Source: PMG-095 sp037200885 (GTDB taxonomy: Bacteria; Myxococcota_A; Polyangia; Polyangiales; Polyangiaceae). From it: a stretch of 64,000 nucleotides of DNA. Position numbers and translations under genes: made by a program. Below, one piece after another: positions 46,084-55,468 of this stretch. Positions within the stretch are counted from its first letter, which is position 1. Each line of letters starts with the position of its first letter. Location: NCBI GenBank assembly GCA_037200885.1, contig JBBCIN010000003.1:248001-312000 (forward strand), given 5' to 3'. The notes beneath the pieces are model-generated. The model did not search any database. It saw nothing but the letters and a program-made list of their open reading frames with translations, and had not been told where the DNA came from.

Positions 46084-46757
46084 TGCCACCCGCGCCGTTG
46101 GCATCGGCGGCGAACTTCGATCGCCTCGCGCGACTCTACGCACCCCTGGAATGGCTCAGCTTCGGACGTGCGCTCTCGCGTCGACGGCGCTGCTTCCTCG
46201 CAGACCCACGCGTCGCAAGCGCGCGCCATGCGCTCGTGCTCGGCGATGGCGACGGGCGTTTCACTGCGGCCCTGTTAGAGCGTTATCCGGCCCTCGAAGT
46301 CACGGCCGTCGATGCCAGCGCGGCAATGCTCGCCGAGCTCGAACGCCGCGTGCGCGCCGACGCCCCAAACGCGACGCTCGATCTCCAGTGCGCTGACCTG
46401 CGTTCTTGGCCCGTCCCTCGCGCGAACTACGACCTGGTCGTCAGTCACTTCTTCTTCGACTGCCTCACGACTCGTGATCTAGCCGACCTGATCGCGCGCA
46501 TTGCGCCCGCACTCGCCCCGAACGCGCGCTGGCTCGTGTCCGATTTCGCGATCCCCAGCCATGCCGTCTGGACCCCCTTCGCAAAGCTACTGCTCCGCTC
46601 ACTTTACCTCGTGTTTGGCCTGCTCACCGGCCTGAGGGTCACGCAGCTCCCGGACTACCAGAGCGCGCTAAAATCCGCTGGCCTCGAGCTCACGAATGCG
46701 GAAACCGCGCTGGGCGGGGCACTGCGCTCCGAGCTCTGGGAGCGCGGGACTATTTGA
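46083..46757 (+). CDS. Class I SAM-dependent methyltransferase
   Basis: A 224-residue protein with ATG at 46083 sharing a base with the preceding stop. Rossmann motifs: HALVLGDGDGRFTAALLER (motif I, SAM binding), VTAVDASAAMLAELERR, LQCADLRSWPV and NYDLVVSHFFFDCLTTRDLA (motif IV/post-IV). The C-terminal half has a hydrophobic helix (LLLRSLYLVFGLLTGLRV), so it may sit near the membrane. Coupling to the UbiA-like gene suggests that both act on one lipid-like substrate; quinone or another prenyl lipid is only a guess. Confidence 0.8.
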   Translation: MPPAPLASAANFDRLARLYAPLEWLSFGRALSRRRRCFLADPRVASARHALVLGDGDGRFTAALLERYPALEVTAVDASAAMLAELERRVRADAPNATLDLQCADLRSWPVPRANYDLVVSHFFFDCLTTRDLADLIARIAPALAPNARWLVSDFAIPSHAVWTPFAKLLLRSLYLVFGLLTGLRVTQLPDYQSALKSAGLELTNAETALGGALRSELWERGTI

Positions 46758-46978
46758 CGGGCGGTGCGATCGGCCGCTCGATCAAGGAGTGAGAGAAAGC
46801 GCCGGGCGCGCGCAGCGTGACCGCGGGCACGAGAAGGCGGCGCGGTGCATGCCGACGGCAGCTTGCCAGCAATGGAGTAGACGCCGGATAGTACTGAAGC
46901 GATCCTTACCAAAAGCGTAGACGCACAGCGCATCAAACGCGTGGCGCCCCGCGCGCCCGCCCCGCTATGCTGAGGGCG

Positions 46979-48193
46979 ATGCGCCTCCTACGCTTGCTCC
47001 TCGGTTCGAGTTGTTTGATCGCTGCGTGTGTTCCACGGCACCCCGACATTTCGAGCACCGTCGCGACGCCCGCGACGCCCAGTCTCGTCGCCGCGCCAAT
47101 GCCGCTGCCGCCTGAGGCGCCCGTTGCGATTCACCAAGTGTCGGAAATCGAGCCGGCGCCCGTCCTCGTGGCGAGCGAGCCGATACCCGGCTTCATGCGC
47201 GGCATCAATCTGGGCAACGCGCTGGACGCGCCGCAGGAAGGCGCTTGGGGCGTCACCTTGGAGGAGAAGCATTTCGAGATGGCGAAGGCGGCCGGACTCG
47301 ATCACGTCCGCCTGCCAGTGCGCTTCAACGCGCACGCCAAGGACGAAGCGCCGTACACCATCGAGGAAGCGTTCTTCAAGCGCGTCGACTGGGCGCTCGA
47401 TCGAGCCGCCGCGCACGGCTTATCCATCATCATCGATTTGCATCACTACGAAGAGTTGATGAAGAAGCCCGCCGAGCACGCCGATCGCGTGGTCGGCATC
47501 TGGAAGCAAGTCGCCGAGCGCTACAAATCCAGACCCGCCAGCGTGGCCTTCGAGCTGATCAACGAGCCGTGTAACGAGCTGAAATCGGTGCTGCTCAATC
47601 CGATTCAACGGCGAGCGATCGCCACCATCCGCGCAACGAACCCCACGCGACTGATTATCGCCAATAGCTACTTTTGGGCCGGCGCCGACTACTTGAAGGA
47701 GCTCGAGCTGCCGCAAGATCCGAACGTCGTCGCGTCATTTCACGACTATCAGCCGATCTTGTTCACGCATCAGGGTATGCCCTTCATGCCGGCGGAATTT
47801 CAAACGCGCGGCATCGTCTTCCCCGGTCCGCCCGCCGCGCCGGTCACGGCCGTGGAGGCAGGTCAAAAGCTCGACTGGGTGAGCACTTGGATCAACTCCT
47901 ACAACAGCCAGCCAATCGCGACGAACGCCAACGGTCCCAACGCGATCTTCGACTACTTCAAGATCGTCGAAGCGTACGTCAAGAGCAGCAAGCGCCGGGT
48001 ATACCTGGGAGAGTTTGGCGTGTCCGACAACGCAGACGCCAAATCCCGCGAGGTGTGGCTCCGCATCGTGCGCCAAGAAGCCGAGAAGCGAAAAATCGGC
48101 TGGGCCATCTGGGACGACGGCGGAAAGTTCCGCGCAATGAACGTGACGCTCGGTACCTGGGTAGCGCCAATCAAGGCTGGCCTGTTCGAGTAG
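46979..48193 (+). CDS. GH5-family endoglucanase-like lipoprotein
   Basis: A 404-residue protein from ATG 46979; the ATG at 46967 adds four residues. Signal peptide with lipobox IAAC, then a Pro/Ala-rich linker to about residue 70. The GH5 (beta/alpha)8 barrel begins FMRGINLGNALDAP, with VRLPVRFNAHAKD, DLHHYEELMKK, ELINEPCNE (acid/base E196) and YLGEFGVSDN (nucleophile E345), ending GWAIWDDGGKFRAM. It would hydrolyse beta-1,4-glucan or mannan. A long insert between the helices (QGMPFMPAEFQTRGIVFPGP) is typical of GH5 subfamilies 4/25-like. A CRISPR-like repeat pair lies downstream. Confidence 0.9.
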   Translation: MRLLRLLLGSSCLIAACVPRHPDISSTVATPATPSLVAAPMPLPPEAPVAIHQVSEIEPAPVLVASEPIPGFMRGINLGNALDAPQEGAWGVTLEEKHFEMAKAAGLDHVRLPVRFNAHAKDEAPYTIEEAFFKRVDWALDRAAAHGLSIIIDLHHYEELMKKPAEHADRVVGIWKQVAERYKSRPASVAFELINEPCNELKSVLLNPIQRRAIATIRATNPTRLIIANSYFWAGADYLKELELPQDPNVVASFHDYQPILFTHQGMPFMPAEFQTRGIVFPGPPAAPVTAVEAGQKLDWVSTWINSYNSQPIATNANGPNAIFDYFKIVEAYVKSSKRRVYLGEFGVSDNADAKSREVWLRIVRQEAEKRKIGWAIWDDGGKFRAMNVTLGTWVAPIKAGLFE

Positions 48194-48771
48194 CAGCGGC
48201 CTACTCGAGGATGATCGTGCTCTCCTGGCGCCAATTGTCGTCGACGCGCCCACCAAGCGCACGCTTGCGATGTCCGTCTCTAAATTGGATCGCCGCTCGG
48301 AGCCTTGGATCGCCGAAGGAGAAGGTCGCGAGGCGCTCCTTTCGATGAAAAATGGAGTTTGAATTCCAACTCGTTTCCCACGTGAGCGGGGGATGAACGC
48401 AGCACTTCCAGGACCTTCGCCAGCTACGCTTCGGTTTTCCCACGCGAGCGGTGGATGAATTCGAAGACCGTACCAACGCACATCAGGGGTTTGGCCCACG
48501 GGGCGCAGCGACCCCAATCCCTGGCGGGCTGGTCCCTTCAAGGCTCACGTTTCCTTGGTTGAGGAGATGAAGCTTGCGCTCTTCGTTCCTTTAACGAAGC
48601 GGTCGAACTCTACCTGGTGGAGTCGCCGGGACCGCCGGGTTTGGTCAGCGCGCGCGGCCAGCGAGCGGCCTGCCTCGGAGGTGTGAACCCTTCCGATCGG
48701 ACTCAGTGTCCGCCGCCCGCGACGCCGAAGGCTGAGTGCTCTTTGCGGCACTCGGTGACCATCAAAAAATC
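48194..48771. other. Non-coding region with CRISPR-like repeats
   Basis: About 578 bp between the GH5 gene and the symporter gene contain no convincing gene. It includes a locally AT-richer stretch (about 48330-48372), two CRISPR-like repeats (48372-48461) and a 7-bp perfect hairpin (48582-48588 with 48594-48600) that lacks a T-tract. No cas gene is present in the window. Confidence 0.5.
48372..48461. CRISPR. Degenerate two-repeat CRISPR-like element, type I-E-like
   Basis: Two copies of TTTCCCACGYGAGCGGKGGATGAA (24-base core 48374-48397 and 48436-48459) agree at 22 of 24 positions and are 62 bases apart, leaving about 34 non-repeated bases between 28-base repeat units. The form (CCCAC...GGATGAA, with a CCAC/GTGG hairpin in the second copy) resembles type I-E repeats, whose unit length is about 61. 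Both copies are imperfect, no third copy was found, and no cas genes are seen. Treat it as a relic or an orphan mini-array. Confidence 0.42.
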
Positions 48772-50046
48772 TCAGGGGGTGGCGACTTCGGGGGCCTGGA
48801 TGGCGTTGGCGGCGGCGCGTTCTTGGGCGGTTTCGCGGGTGGGGCCGTCCAGTAGGCAGGCCACGTTCATGTCACCGAGGACGTTGATGGCGGTGCGGCA
48901 GCGATCGAGGAACCAGTCCACGCTGAGCAGCAGGGCGATGTACTCGATGGGGAGTTTTACGGCGGTGAACACCAGGGTCATGGTGACGAGTCCTGCTTCG
49001 GGAATGCCGGCGGCACCGACGGACGCGACCACGGAGGTGAGGATGACCAGGATCTGATCGAAGAGAGACAGGTGCTGGCCCAGCATTTGAGCGATGAAGA
49101 GCGCGGCCATGGCTTCGTACAGGGCCGTGCCGTCATTGTTGAAGTTGGAGCCGACCAGGGCGCCCAAGCTGGCCGAGCGTTGGCGCAGGCCGACGCGGTG
49201 GCACAAGCGGTCGTAGGTGACAGGCATGGTGACCGTCGAACTGCCGGTCGAAAAGGCCATGATCAGCGCATCGCGCGTGCCGGCGAGCAGCTCGAGGGGG
49301 CGCACCCATGAGCCGAAGCGGATGCGCGTGAGGTAGTAAGCGGCTTGGATGACCAGCGCTAGTAACACCGCGATCACGAACATGCCGATCGCGGCGAAGG
49401 AACGAAAGCCACTCACGCCGACGATGCTCGCCACTTTGCCGAACACGGCCAGTGGCACGAAGGCGATCACCCACGACAAGACCGTGAGGATGCAAGAGAA
49501 GCCGAGTGAAGCGAGATCTTCGGCCAGCTTGCGCTGCGCGCCGGGCAAGGCGCGAGCCGCGATGCCGAAAGCGAGCGCGATCAGCACCACGCCGATCACG
49601 CGATTTTCGACGAACGGACGCAGCAAGCTGTCCGGAACATTTTCCAAGAATTGACTGAGGATGTCGGTCTTGTTTTCAGGCTGGACGGGCGGGGCAGGCA
49701 AATGCGCATGGCGGCCTGGCGCAAGCAGATTGGCGACCAGCAAGCCAACGACGATCGCGGTCACCGTATTGAGCAGCAATAGCCGTCCCAAGCGCCATGC
49801 CACCGCGCCGCGAATCTCGGCGGTGAGCAAGGCATGAACGACCGCCAGTAAGATCAATGGCGGCGCGAGTGCGCCCAGCAAGCGCAGGATCAAGCGCGCG
49901 GGCAGTTCCAGCACTTGCGCGCTCGGCCCGATCGCGATGCCGGTGGCGACGCCCAACGCCAAGCCGACCAGTATGCGCAGATAGAGCGGCAGTCGAGTCC
50001 ACCAACCGAAGGCGGACGGCGAACCCTCGGACCTGGCTTCAGACAT
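48772..50046 (-). CDS. Dicarboxylate/amino acid:cation symporter (DAACS family)
   Basis: A 424-residue transporter from ATG 50046 (MSEARSEG), overlapping the stop of the preceding gene by eight bases. The family signatures are present: PPLILLAVVHALLTAEIRGA, then LIMAFSTGSSTVTMPVTYDR (the serine-rich re-entrant hairpin), NFNNDGTALYEAMAALF (the NMDGT-like motif with Asn and Asp for cation and substrate) and SVGAAGIPEAGLVTMTLVF (second hairpin). About eight membrane helices. Substrate probably glutamate, aspartate or C4-dicarboxylates; it cannot be narrowed. Confidence 0.9.
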   Translation of the reverse strand: MSEARSEGSPSAFGWWTRLPLYLRILVGLALGVATGIAIGPSAQVLELPARLILRLLGALAPPLILLAVVHALLTAEIRGAVAWRLGRLLLLNTVTAIVVGLLVANLLAPGRHAHLPAPPVQPENKTDILSQFLENVPDSLLRPFVENRVIGVVLIALAFGIAARALPGAQRKLAEDLASLGFSCILTVLSWVIAFVPLAVFGKVASIVGVSGFRSFAAIGMFVIAVLLALVIQAAYYLTRIRFGSWVRPLELLAGTRDALIMAFSTGSSTVTMPVTYDRLCHRVGLRQRSASLGALVGSNFNNDGTALYEAMAALFIAQMLGQHLSLFDQILVILTSVVASVGAAGIPEAGLVTMTLVFTAVKLPIEYIALLLSVDWFLDRCRTAINVLGDMNVACLLDGPTRETAQERAAANAIQAPEVATP

Positions 50047-50455
50047 CGATCGCGCTGAGCACGGCGGCGGCCATGGGCACCCCGAGTAGGCCGTCCTTCC
50101 GCGCGTAGAGCTGGAAGAATGCGGCAATCAGCAAGAGCCAACTGAACATCCGCAGGGATCGGTACCGCGGGAGCAGCATGGGCGCGCCTGCCATCGCTAG
50201 GGCGATCAGGAGGCACGGAACCGCGTTGAAGAGCAGCCCCTTTGCCTCTGGATCTTGGTTGGCTGCGGCTTGTGCCGCGAGCAGCAACATCCCCGCTGCG
50301 AGCAGCAAGCGCACGAGCGGCCAAACCCGGCTGGGCGCCATCGCCGGGGGCGCGACCGACGTGGTCGGCGCCGACGAAGAGCGATACGCGGCTGATCCCG
50401 GCCTCGGCGGATCCGACGACGGGGGCGGCACGAAAGAAGGAGGCTCGGAATCCAT
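50039..50455 (-). CDS. Small membrane protein of unknown function
   Basis: A 138-residue protein. A Pro/Ser-rich cytosolic N-terminus is followed by three or four hydrophobic segments (VRLLLAAGMLLLAAQAAANQ, LLFNAVPCLLIALAMAGAPM, RMFSWLLLIAAFFQL). The gene overlaps the start of the symporter gene by eight bases, so the two are translationally coupled. No known family was recognised. Confidence 0.6.
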   Translation of the reverse strand: MDSEPPSFVPPPSSDPPRPGSAAYRSSSAPTTSVAPPAMAPSRVWPLVRLLLAAGMLLLAAQAAANQDPEAKGLLFNAVPCLLIALAMAGAPMLLPRYRSLRMFSWLLLIAAFFQLYARKDGLLGVPMAAAVLSAIDV

Positions 50456-50612
50456 TGCGGGTCTAAGGGCGGGAGACTCAGCCTAGCATCAACCGCCATC
50501 GCTTTTGCCAAGGCGCCGCGGGCTCCCCTTGCCCCCTTCACGCTTGTTCGACCACCAGCGCGCCCCAGCGCGAAGCGCGAGCGTCGCAACGTGCCTCGAT
50601 CGCTGATGGTCG

Positions 50613-50795
50613 CTAGACCTGCACTCCGGGCAGCAGATTGACGATGCCGAACACGCGCAACAGCCAAACCACGAGCACGATCACGACCACCGCCTGCAAT
50701 AAGCGCAAAATCTTGCCGTCCATCGGGACGAACGACTCAATCAACCACAACGCAACGCCGGCAACGATCAGCACGATCACGACATGAACAAGCAT
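50613..50795 (-). CDS. Small two-helix membrane protein, Thivi_2564-like
   Basis: A 60-residue protein made of two membrane helices (VVIVLIVAGVALWLIESFVP and LQAVVVIVLVVWLLRVFG) with the short turn MDGKILR. The pattern ALWLIESF-P-MDGKI-LL is typical of the small Thivi_2564-type membrane protein family. Role unknown. It is a real small gene, too short for many annotation cut-offs. Confidence 0.65.
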   Translation of the reverse strand: MLVHVVIVLIVAGVALWLIESFVPMDGKILRLLQAVVVIVLVVWLLRVFGIVNLLPGVQV

Positions 50796-50916
50796 ACGCC
50801 CGTTAGTGCAAGCGACGGGCCAACCTGATCGTGAGCCACCGTCGCGGACCGTCCGCTCCCATGCGGGAGGGCGTCCACGACGGTGTTCTGCGCTGCTTCT
50901 ACCGAGAGCTCCGGGC

Positions 50917-51909
<993 letters not shown>

Positions 51910-52168
51910 TTCTTCGTTCCTTTTCTAGACGCCCACAGGAGGCTCGCGAGACGGCGCAGGCGTAGCACTCCTGTGGCCGCGCGCCCACTTCGACCGCACC
52001 CGGAGAGCTACCTTCCCGCGATGGAACGACCGAAAACGTGCCGCGTTGCTTCAAGGGCGTTTCCGAGAGCGACGAGACCCATGCCGCTCCGGCATTGGAA
52101 AGCGCCGAAAATCGCGTTTTACTGTTGACGGAACGCGGGCGGCTGCGGTTTACGGCCTGCAAAAGCGC

Positions 52169-52534
52169 TCAGTGCGCCGCGCGTTGCCGGGCGCCCGCGC
52201 GGACGAAGTCAATGGCGACCCGCAGATCTTCGATTTGTTCGCGGCTGCGTTCGACGGCTGCGGCGTACTCCTCGCTCGTGCCGGATCGAGCGAGGAACTC
52301 GGTGTATTGGCCGATCGCGCGTTCAGCGTTTTCGACGAAGACCCGGTCGCTCTCCGCGGCTTCGTTTCGATACTCGAGCGGCGCAGCCTGCGCCTGATCG
52401 CTGGCAACGGGCACGAGTCCCCGAGCCGGCACGGCCGGGCTGGCCGGCGCAGCTCCCGCGCTACTAATACTGCCTGCGCCGCCTGAGCATGCCAACACCC
52501 CGAACAGACCCAACGAACAGATAAGTTTGCCCAT
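52169..52534 (-). CDS. Small lipoprotein of unknown function
   Basis: A 121-residue protein from ATG 52534, with GGAG four bases upstream; a TTG three codons earlier is the alternative. Lipobox VLAC. A Ser/Ala/Gly linker is followed by a helical domain (SDRVFVENAERAIGQYTEFL and VERSREQIEDLRVAIDFVRA). No family recognised. It is divergent from the small lipoprotein at 52742. Confidence 0.6.
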   Translation of the reverse strand: MGKLICSLGLFGVLACSGGAGSISSAGAAPASPAVPARGLVPVASDQAQAAPLEYRNEAAESDRVFVENAERAIGQYTEFLARSGTSEEYAAAVERSREQIEDLRVAIDFVRAGARQRAAH

Positions 52535-52713
52535 ATGCTCCAATCACCTGTGACCCCCAGGAGCAGCCATCCTTGGCTCGAAAGCTCCTGGTCGGAAACG
52601 CTGCCGTTCGGCCCCGGCGGGGCAATCTGGTGCAGCGCAAATCCGCCCTAATTTTTACTCGGTCACCTCGCCAACACTGATGAAACTTCCGCGTGCAACT
52701 GCGCTCGTTCACT

Positions 52714-52729
52714 TGGCACGCCAACTGCT
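52714..52729 (+). promoter_or_regulatory. Possible sigma-54 promoter just before the 52742 lipoprotein gene
   Basis: TTGGCACGCCAACTGCT has GG (52715-52716) and GC (52727-52728) separated by the required ten bases, with the TGGCACG block intact but AACTGC in place of NTTGC. The predicted start of transcription is within two bases of the ATG at 52742, which would make the message leaderless. The match may be chance. Confidence 0.25.
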
Positions 52730-52741
52730 AGGTGTCGGCCC

Positions 52742-52966
52742 ATGCGTAACCCACTCCTGCTCACCTCTGCCATTGCCTACCTCGCTCTCACCGCTTGCGG
52801 TGGTAGCAGCGAACCCGCGAAGAGCCCAGACGACAGCGAGCATGCTGCCGAACGGGCCAACGACGCTGCCGACAAGGCGGACAAGGCTGCCGACAAAGCC
52901 AGCGACAAGGCCTCCGACGCCGCGAGCGACGCGAACAGAGCCGAAAAAGAGAACGAACCGAAGTAA
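52742..52966 (+). CDS. Small Ala/Lys/Asp-rich lipoprotein with helical repeats
   Basis: A 74-residue protein with lipobox LTAC. After a short linker the rest is a heptad-like charged helix (HAAERANDAADKADKAADKA and then SDKASDAASDANRAEKEN), reminiscent of Lpp-type or stress-induced coiled-coil lipoproteins. It may connect envelope layers. Too simple to name a family. Confidence 0.6.
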   Translation: MRNPLLLTSAIAYLALTACGGSSEPAKSPDDSEHAAERANDAADKADKAADKASDKASDAASDANRAEKENEPK

Positions 52967-53062
52967 CGCTGACCGTAATTGGCCCGCAGCTTCGCCGGTT
53001 TTGACCGAACCCAAATCGGTGGAGCTGCGGGCGGCCACGGTTGTGGGGTATCCTCCCCGATC

Positions 53063-53689
53063 ATGAGCAGTGGACAGGGCGAGGGACTGAAGGCGAGCCA
53101 AACCAGGTTATGGAAGTTGGTGGAGGAGCGCTGCCGCCAAGGTGCGGACGTGAGCGCCATCGATCAACGCATTTGGGATTTGTTCGGTGAGGACTGGGCC
53201 ATCATGTTCACCGACCTTTCCGGTTTCTCGCGCCGCACGTCCGAGTTCGGCATCGTGCATTTTCTGCAGATCATCCACGAGCAACGCAAGCTACTCTTGC
53301 CGATCGTCGAGTCCTTCGACGGCCTCTTGCTCAAGGAGGAGGGCGACAGCTTCATGATCATGTTCCGTCGCGCGGACCGCGCGGTGGATTGCGGCGTCGA
53401 GATGCAACGCGCTTGCCGCAACGTGAACGAACGCCGTAAGCCCGAGGAGCAGATTCTGCTCTGCCTCGGCATCGGCTACGGCCGAGTGCTGCGCATCGGC
53501 GATGAAGACGTCTGGGGCCGCGAGGTCAACAACGCCAGCAAGCTCGGCGAAGACACCGCCGAGCCTTACGAAATTCTGCTCACTGGCGCGTGCAAAGCCG
53601 CCCTCGGCGACAAGCCCGACTTCGGTTACGAGGACATCGGCGCCGGCTCCTTCGGCGGCGACGCGAACTACCGGCTACAATACAAATAA
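53063..53689 (+). CDS. Class III nucleotidyl (adenylate/guanylate) cyclase
   Basis: A 208-residue cytosolic cyclase from ATG 53063. The metal-binding Asp residues are at D51 (IMFTDLSGFSRRTSEFG) and D95 (KEEGDSFMIMF). K91 and D149 (EDVWGREVN) match the ATP-selecting Lys and Asp of mycobacterial Rv1625c. The usual transition-state Arg four residues after the Asn of VNxAS-R is a Lys here (K160), which may lower activity. There is no membrane, PAS or FHA domain, so its input is unknown. The neighbouring gene at 52742 is on the same strand with about 97 bases between. Confidence 0.85.
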   Translation: MSSGQGEGLKASQTRLWKLVEERCRQGADVSAIDQRIWDLFGEDWAIMFTDLSGFSRRTSEFGIVHFLQIIHEQRKLLLPIVESFDGLLLKEEGDSFMIMFRRADRAVDCGVEMQRACRNVNERRKPEEQILLCLGIGYGRVLRIGDEDVWGREVNNASKLGEDTAEPYEILLTGACKAALGDKPDFGYEDIGAGSFGGDANYRLQYK

Positions 53690-53711
53690 CCGGGGCTGCC
53701 CGCGTTCTTGA

Positions 53712-54200
53712 TCAGATCCGGCGAAGCCAAGGGCACTTTTCGACCAGCTCACCCTCGCGCTTCTTGTCGCAGTGCACGCCCACCACCACGCCGCTTGCCT
53801 TCAAATCGTGACAGACCTGGACTGTCTCGTAGTTCGCGTCCTCCTTTGGGTCGAGCTTCACGTCACATGACCCGAGCTTCACTAGCTCGCCCCGATAATT
53901 CTCTCGCTCTCGATCGTACGAGAAGTCGATAGCGGCCGGAACCTGCTCGCCGACTTTCAGCCCACTTGCGCACGCCGCTAGCGCCTGATCGCCGCGGATC
54001 ATTCGCTTCACTTCGCCCGGGCAATCGACGAAACGCATCTCGAACTCGATTACCGAGGGCGCGCCGTTGCCGTGCTGGCCGCCGATGGTGCGCGCTGAAA
54101 CGATTTCCACTCTGGTGTCGTAGCGCTGTGCGTTGGCGTGACAGCCGGAGATCACGGGGACGACCAGCAGCCCGAATAACTTTCTCCACCGCGTTGTCAT
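53712..54200 (-). CDS. Cys-rich lipoprotein A, companion of the ligand-gated channel
   Basis: A 162-residue lipoprotein (lipobox ISGC) starting at 54200. It carries VDCPGEVKRMIRGDQALAAC, LKVGEQVPAAIDF, LGSCDVKLDPKEDANYETVQ and VCHDLKASG to VEKCPWLRR at the end. Its paralogue at 55469 has the same Cys order (CPG, RGxxAxAAC, VGxxx, GxC, YExVQxC, CPWLxR). The gene starts 26 bases after the channel gene on the same strand, so the two are in one operon. Six or more conserved Cys outside the lipobox indicate disulfides in the periplasm. Function unknown; a periplasmic ligand-binding or gating partner is the inference. Confidence 0.75.
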   Translation of the reverse strand: MTTRWRKLFGLLVVPVISGCHANAQRYDTRVEIVSARTIGGQHGNGAPSVIEFEMRFVDCPGEVKRMIRGDQALAACASGLKVGEQVPAAIDFSYDRERENYRGELVKLGSCDVKLDPKEDANYETVQVCHDLKASGVVVGVHCDKKREGELVEKCPWLRRI

Positions 54201-54226
54201 ATCGAGTTCACTCCCGGTTCGAGCGT

Positions 54227-55408
54227 TCAAACGAGGCAGGCCAGAGCCATCACGATCACGGTCAGCACAGGCACGGCAATCCGCGCCACCACGAAGACCT
54301 TGTCCTGGTTTCGTTCCTCGACCAAGAACATCCACCAAGTAGAGAGCATGCCCAGCGCGAGCGATACGTAGACGCCGAGCATCAACTTGTCGGCGCGCGT
54401 CAGATAGCTCGTCGCGGGAAGCTCCTGCATCAGCGCGAAGTGAAACAGTACGGCCGCGGCCAACATGGGCGCTCCCGCATTGGAACGCACCTCCATTTCG
54501 CCGGGTGGCACCCACATGCCCAGCAAGGCGATGAGCACGATCACGAACGCCGGCACGAATACCGTGAACGCGGCGCTGGTCGCGTAACGTTCGAGCGAAA
54601 TCGTGAAAGTGTACCGACCATAGATCAGATCATCGTTCTCGAAGCGGTCCGGATAAGACTGGCTCGTCGAGCGCGCTTCGAGGTAAGCGACTTGCCAACC
54701 GAGCGCACGAAAGCTGCGCGCGAGTTGCGTGCGATCTTTGTCGACGGTGAAGCGCAGTTGATCGATGCCTCTAAAATCATCCTCGATCATGATTTTGAGC
54801 TCCTGCGAATCGAACGGATACTTACGCAGGTTCGGCGGCGCCTTGAAATCTCCCACCAGCCGATACAGCTTGAAGGTCGGTTTGTCGGCCATGAGCTCGT
54901 TCGTCTCTAGTCTCCCATTCGGAAACGAAAGCCGAATCGTCGGCATCGGGACATCACTCGTCAAGCTCAGAAAGAAATCGGCGTTGTAGCGACCGGTCTT
55001 GATGTCGTAGTCGTCGATGCTGTTCAGCAGCATGCCTACTTTGACTTTGACCGGCTTCGTTGCACCCGGCGCGGCGAACGGGCTCTTGTATGCCGTGGCT
55101 CCGAGCTGGGTGGGCACGCCGCCGTCGGGTGCGACGGCAAGGTCGATGGGGTCGATCGACGCGCCCGCGTCGCGGTCGTCGACAGGCTTCAGCGCGGTCG
55201 GGGGCTGTGCCGCGCTCGCTGCGGGGGCCGCGCTCGCCGCCGCGACGGCACTAGCGGCCGGAGCCCCGCGCGGCGCGGGCGCGGGCGCTGCGAGCGCATC
55301 CGGCAGGCCCGTGCCGCGCCAAAGCGCGGCGTACAGCATAGCGGCCGACGCCATGAGCAGTGCTGCGACCTGAATCGACAGTGAACGAGCGGATGGACGA
55401 CGAGCCAT
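54227..55408 (-). CDS. Prokaryotic pentameric ligand-gated ion channel (Cys-loop superfamily), channel 1
   Basis: A 393-residue protein. A signal/anchor helix (about 14-30) and an Ala/Pro linker (about 39-72) lead to the ligand-binding beta-sandwich (about 119-272): VKVGMLLNSIDDYDIKTGRY, ADFFLSL, KYPFDSQELKIMIED (the PFD loop equivalent of the Cys-loop, without the Cys pair as in other bacterial members). Four membrane helices follow: M1 about 279-301, M2 about 312-330 (APMLAAAVLFHFALMQELP, pore-lining, with a His), M3 about 338-363, M4 about 370-393. The order matches GLIC/ELIC. The ligand and ion selectivity are unknown. It is in an operon with the 53712 lipoprotein and diverges from the paralogous lipoprotein at 55469. 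Confidence 0.92.
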   Translation of the reverse strand: MARRPSARSLSIQVAALLMASAAMLYAALWRGTGLPDALAAPAPAPRGAPAASAVAAASAAPAASAAQPPTALKPVDDRDAGASIDPIDLAVAPDGGVPTQLGATAYKSPFAAPGATKPVKVKVGMLLNSIDDYDIKTGRYNADFFLSLTSDVPMPTIRLSFPNGRLETNELMADKPTFKLYRLVGDFKAPPNLRKYPFDSQELKIMIEDDFRGIDQLRFTVDKDRTQLARSFRALGWQVAYLEARSTSQSYPDRFENDDLIYGRYTFTISLERYATSAAFTVFVPAFVIVLIALLGMWVPPGEMEVRSNAGAPMLAAAVLFHFALMQELPATSYLTRADKLMLGVYVSLALGMLSTWWMFLVEERNQDKVFVVARIAVPVLTVIVMALACLV

Positions 55409-55468
55409 GCCAGAGGCGAGCCTAGCCGAAAGTTTCGGCCTTAGGATCCGTGTTAGCGTCGCTTGCCA

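Noticed and set aside
48488..48516. Possible third CRISPR repeat beginning GTTTGGCCCACGGGG
   Set aside because: Only the first dozen bases resemble the other copies and the GGATGAA end is missing; the distance from copy 2 is about 54 bases rather than 62.
48582..48600. Perfect hairpin CTTCGTT-CCTTT-AACGAAG
   Set aside because: No T-tract follows and no gene ends just before it, so it is not called a terminator.
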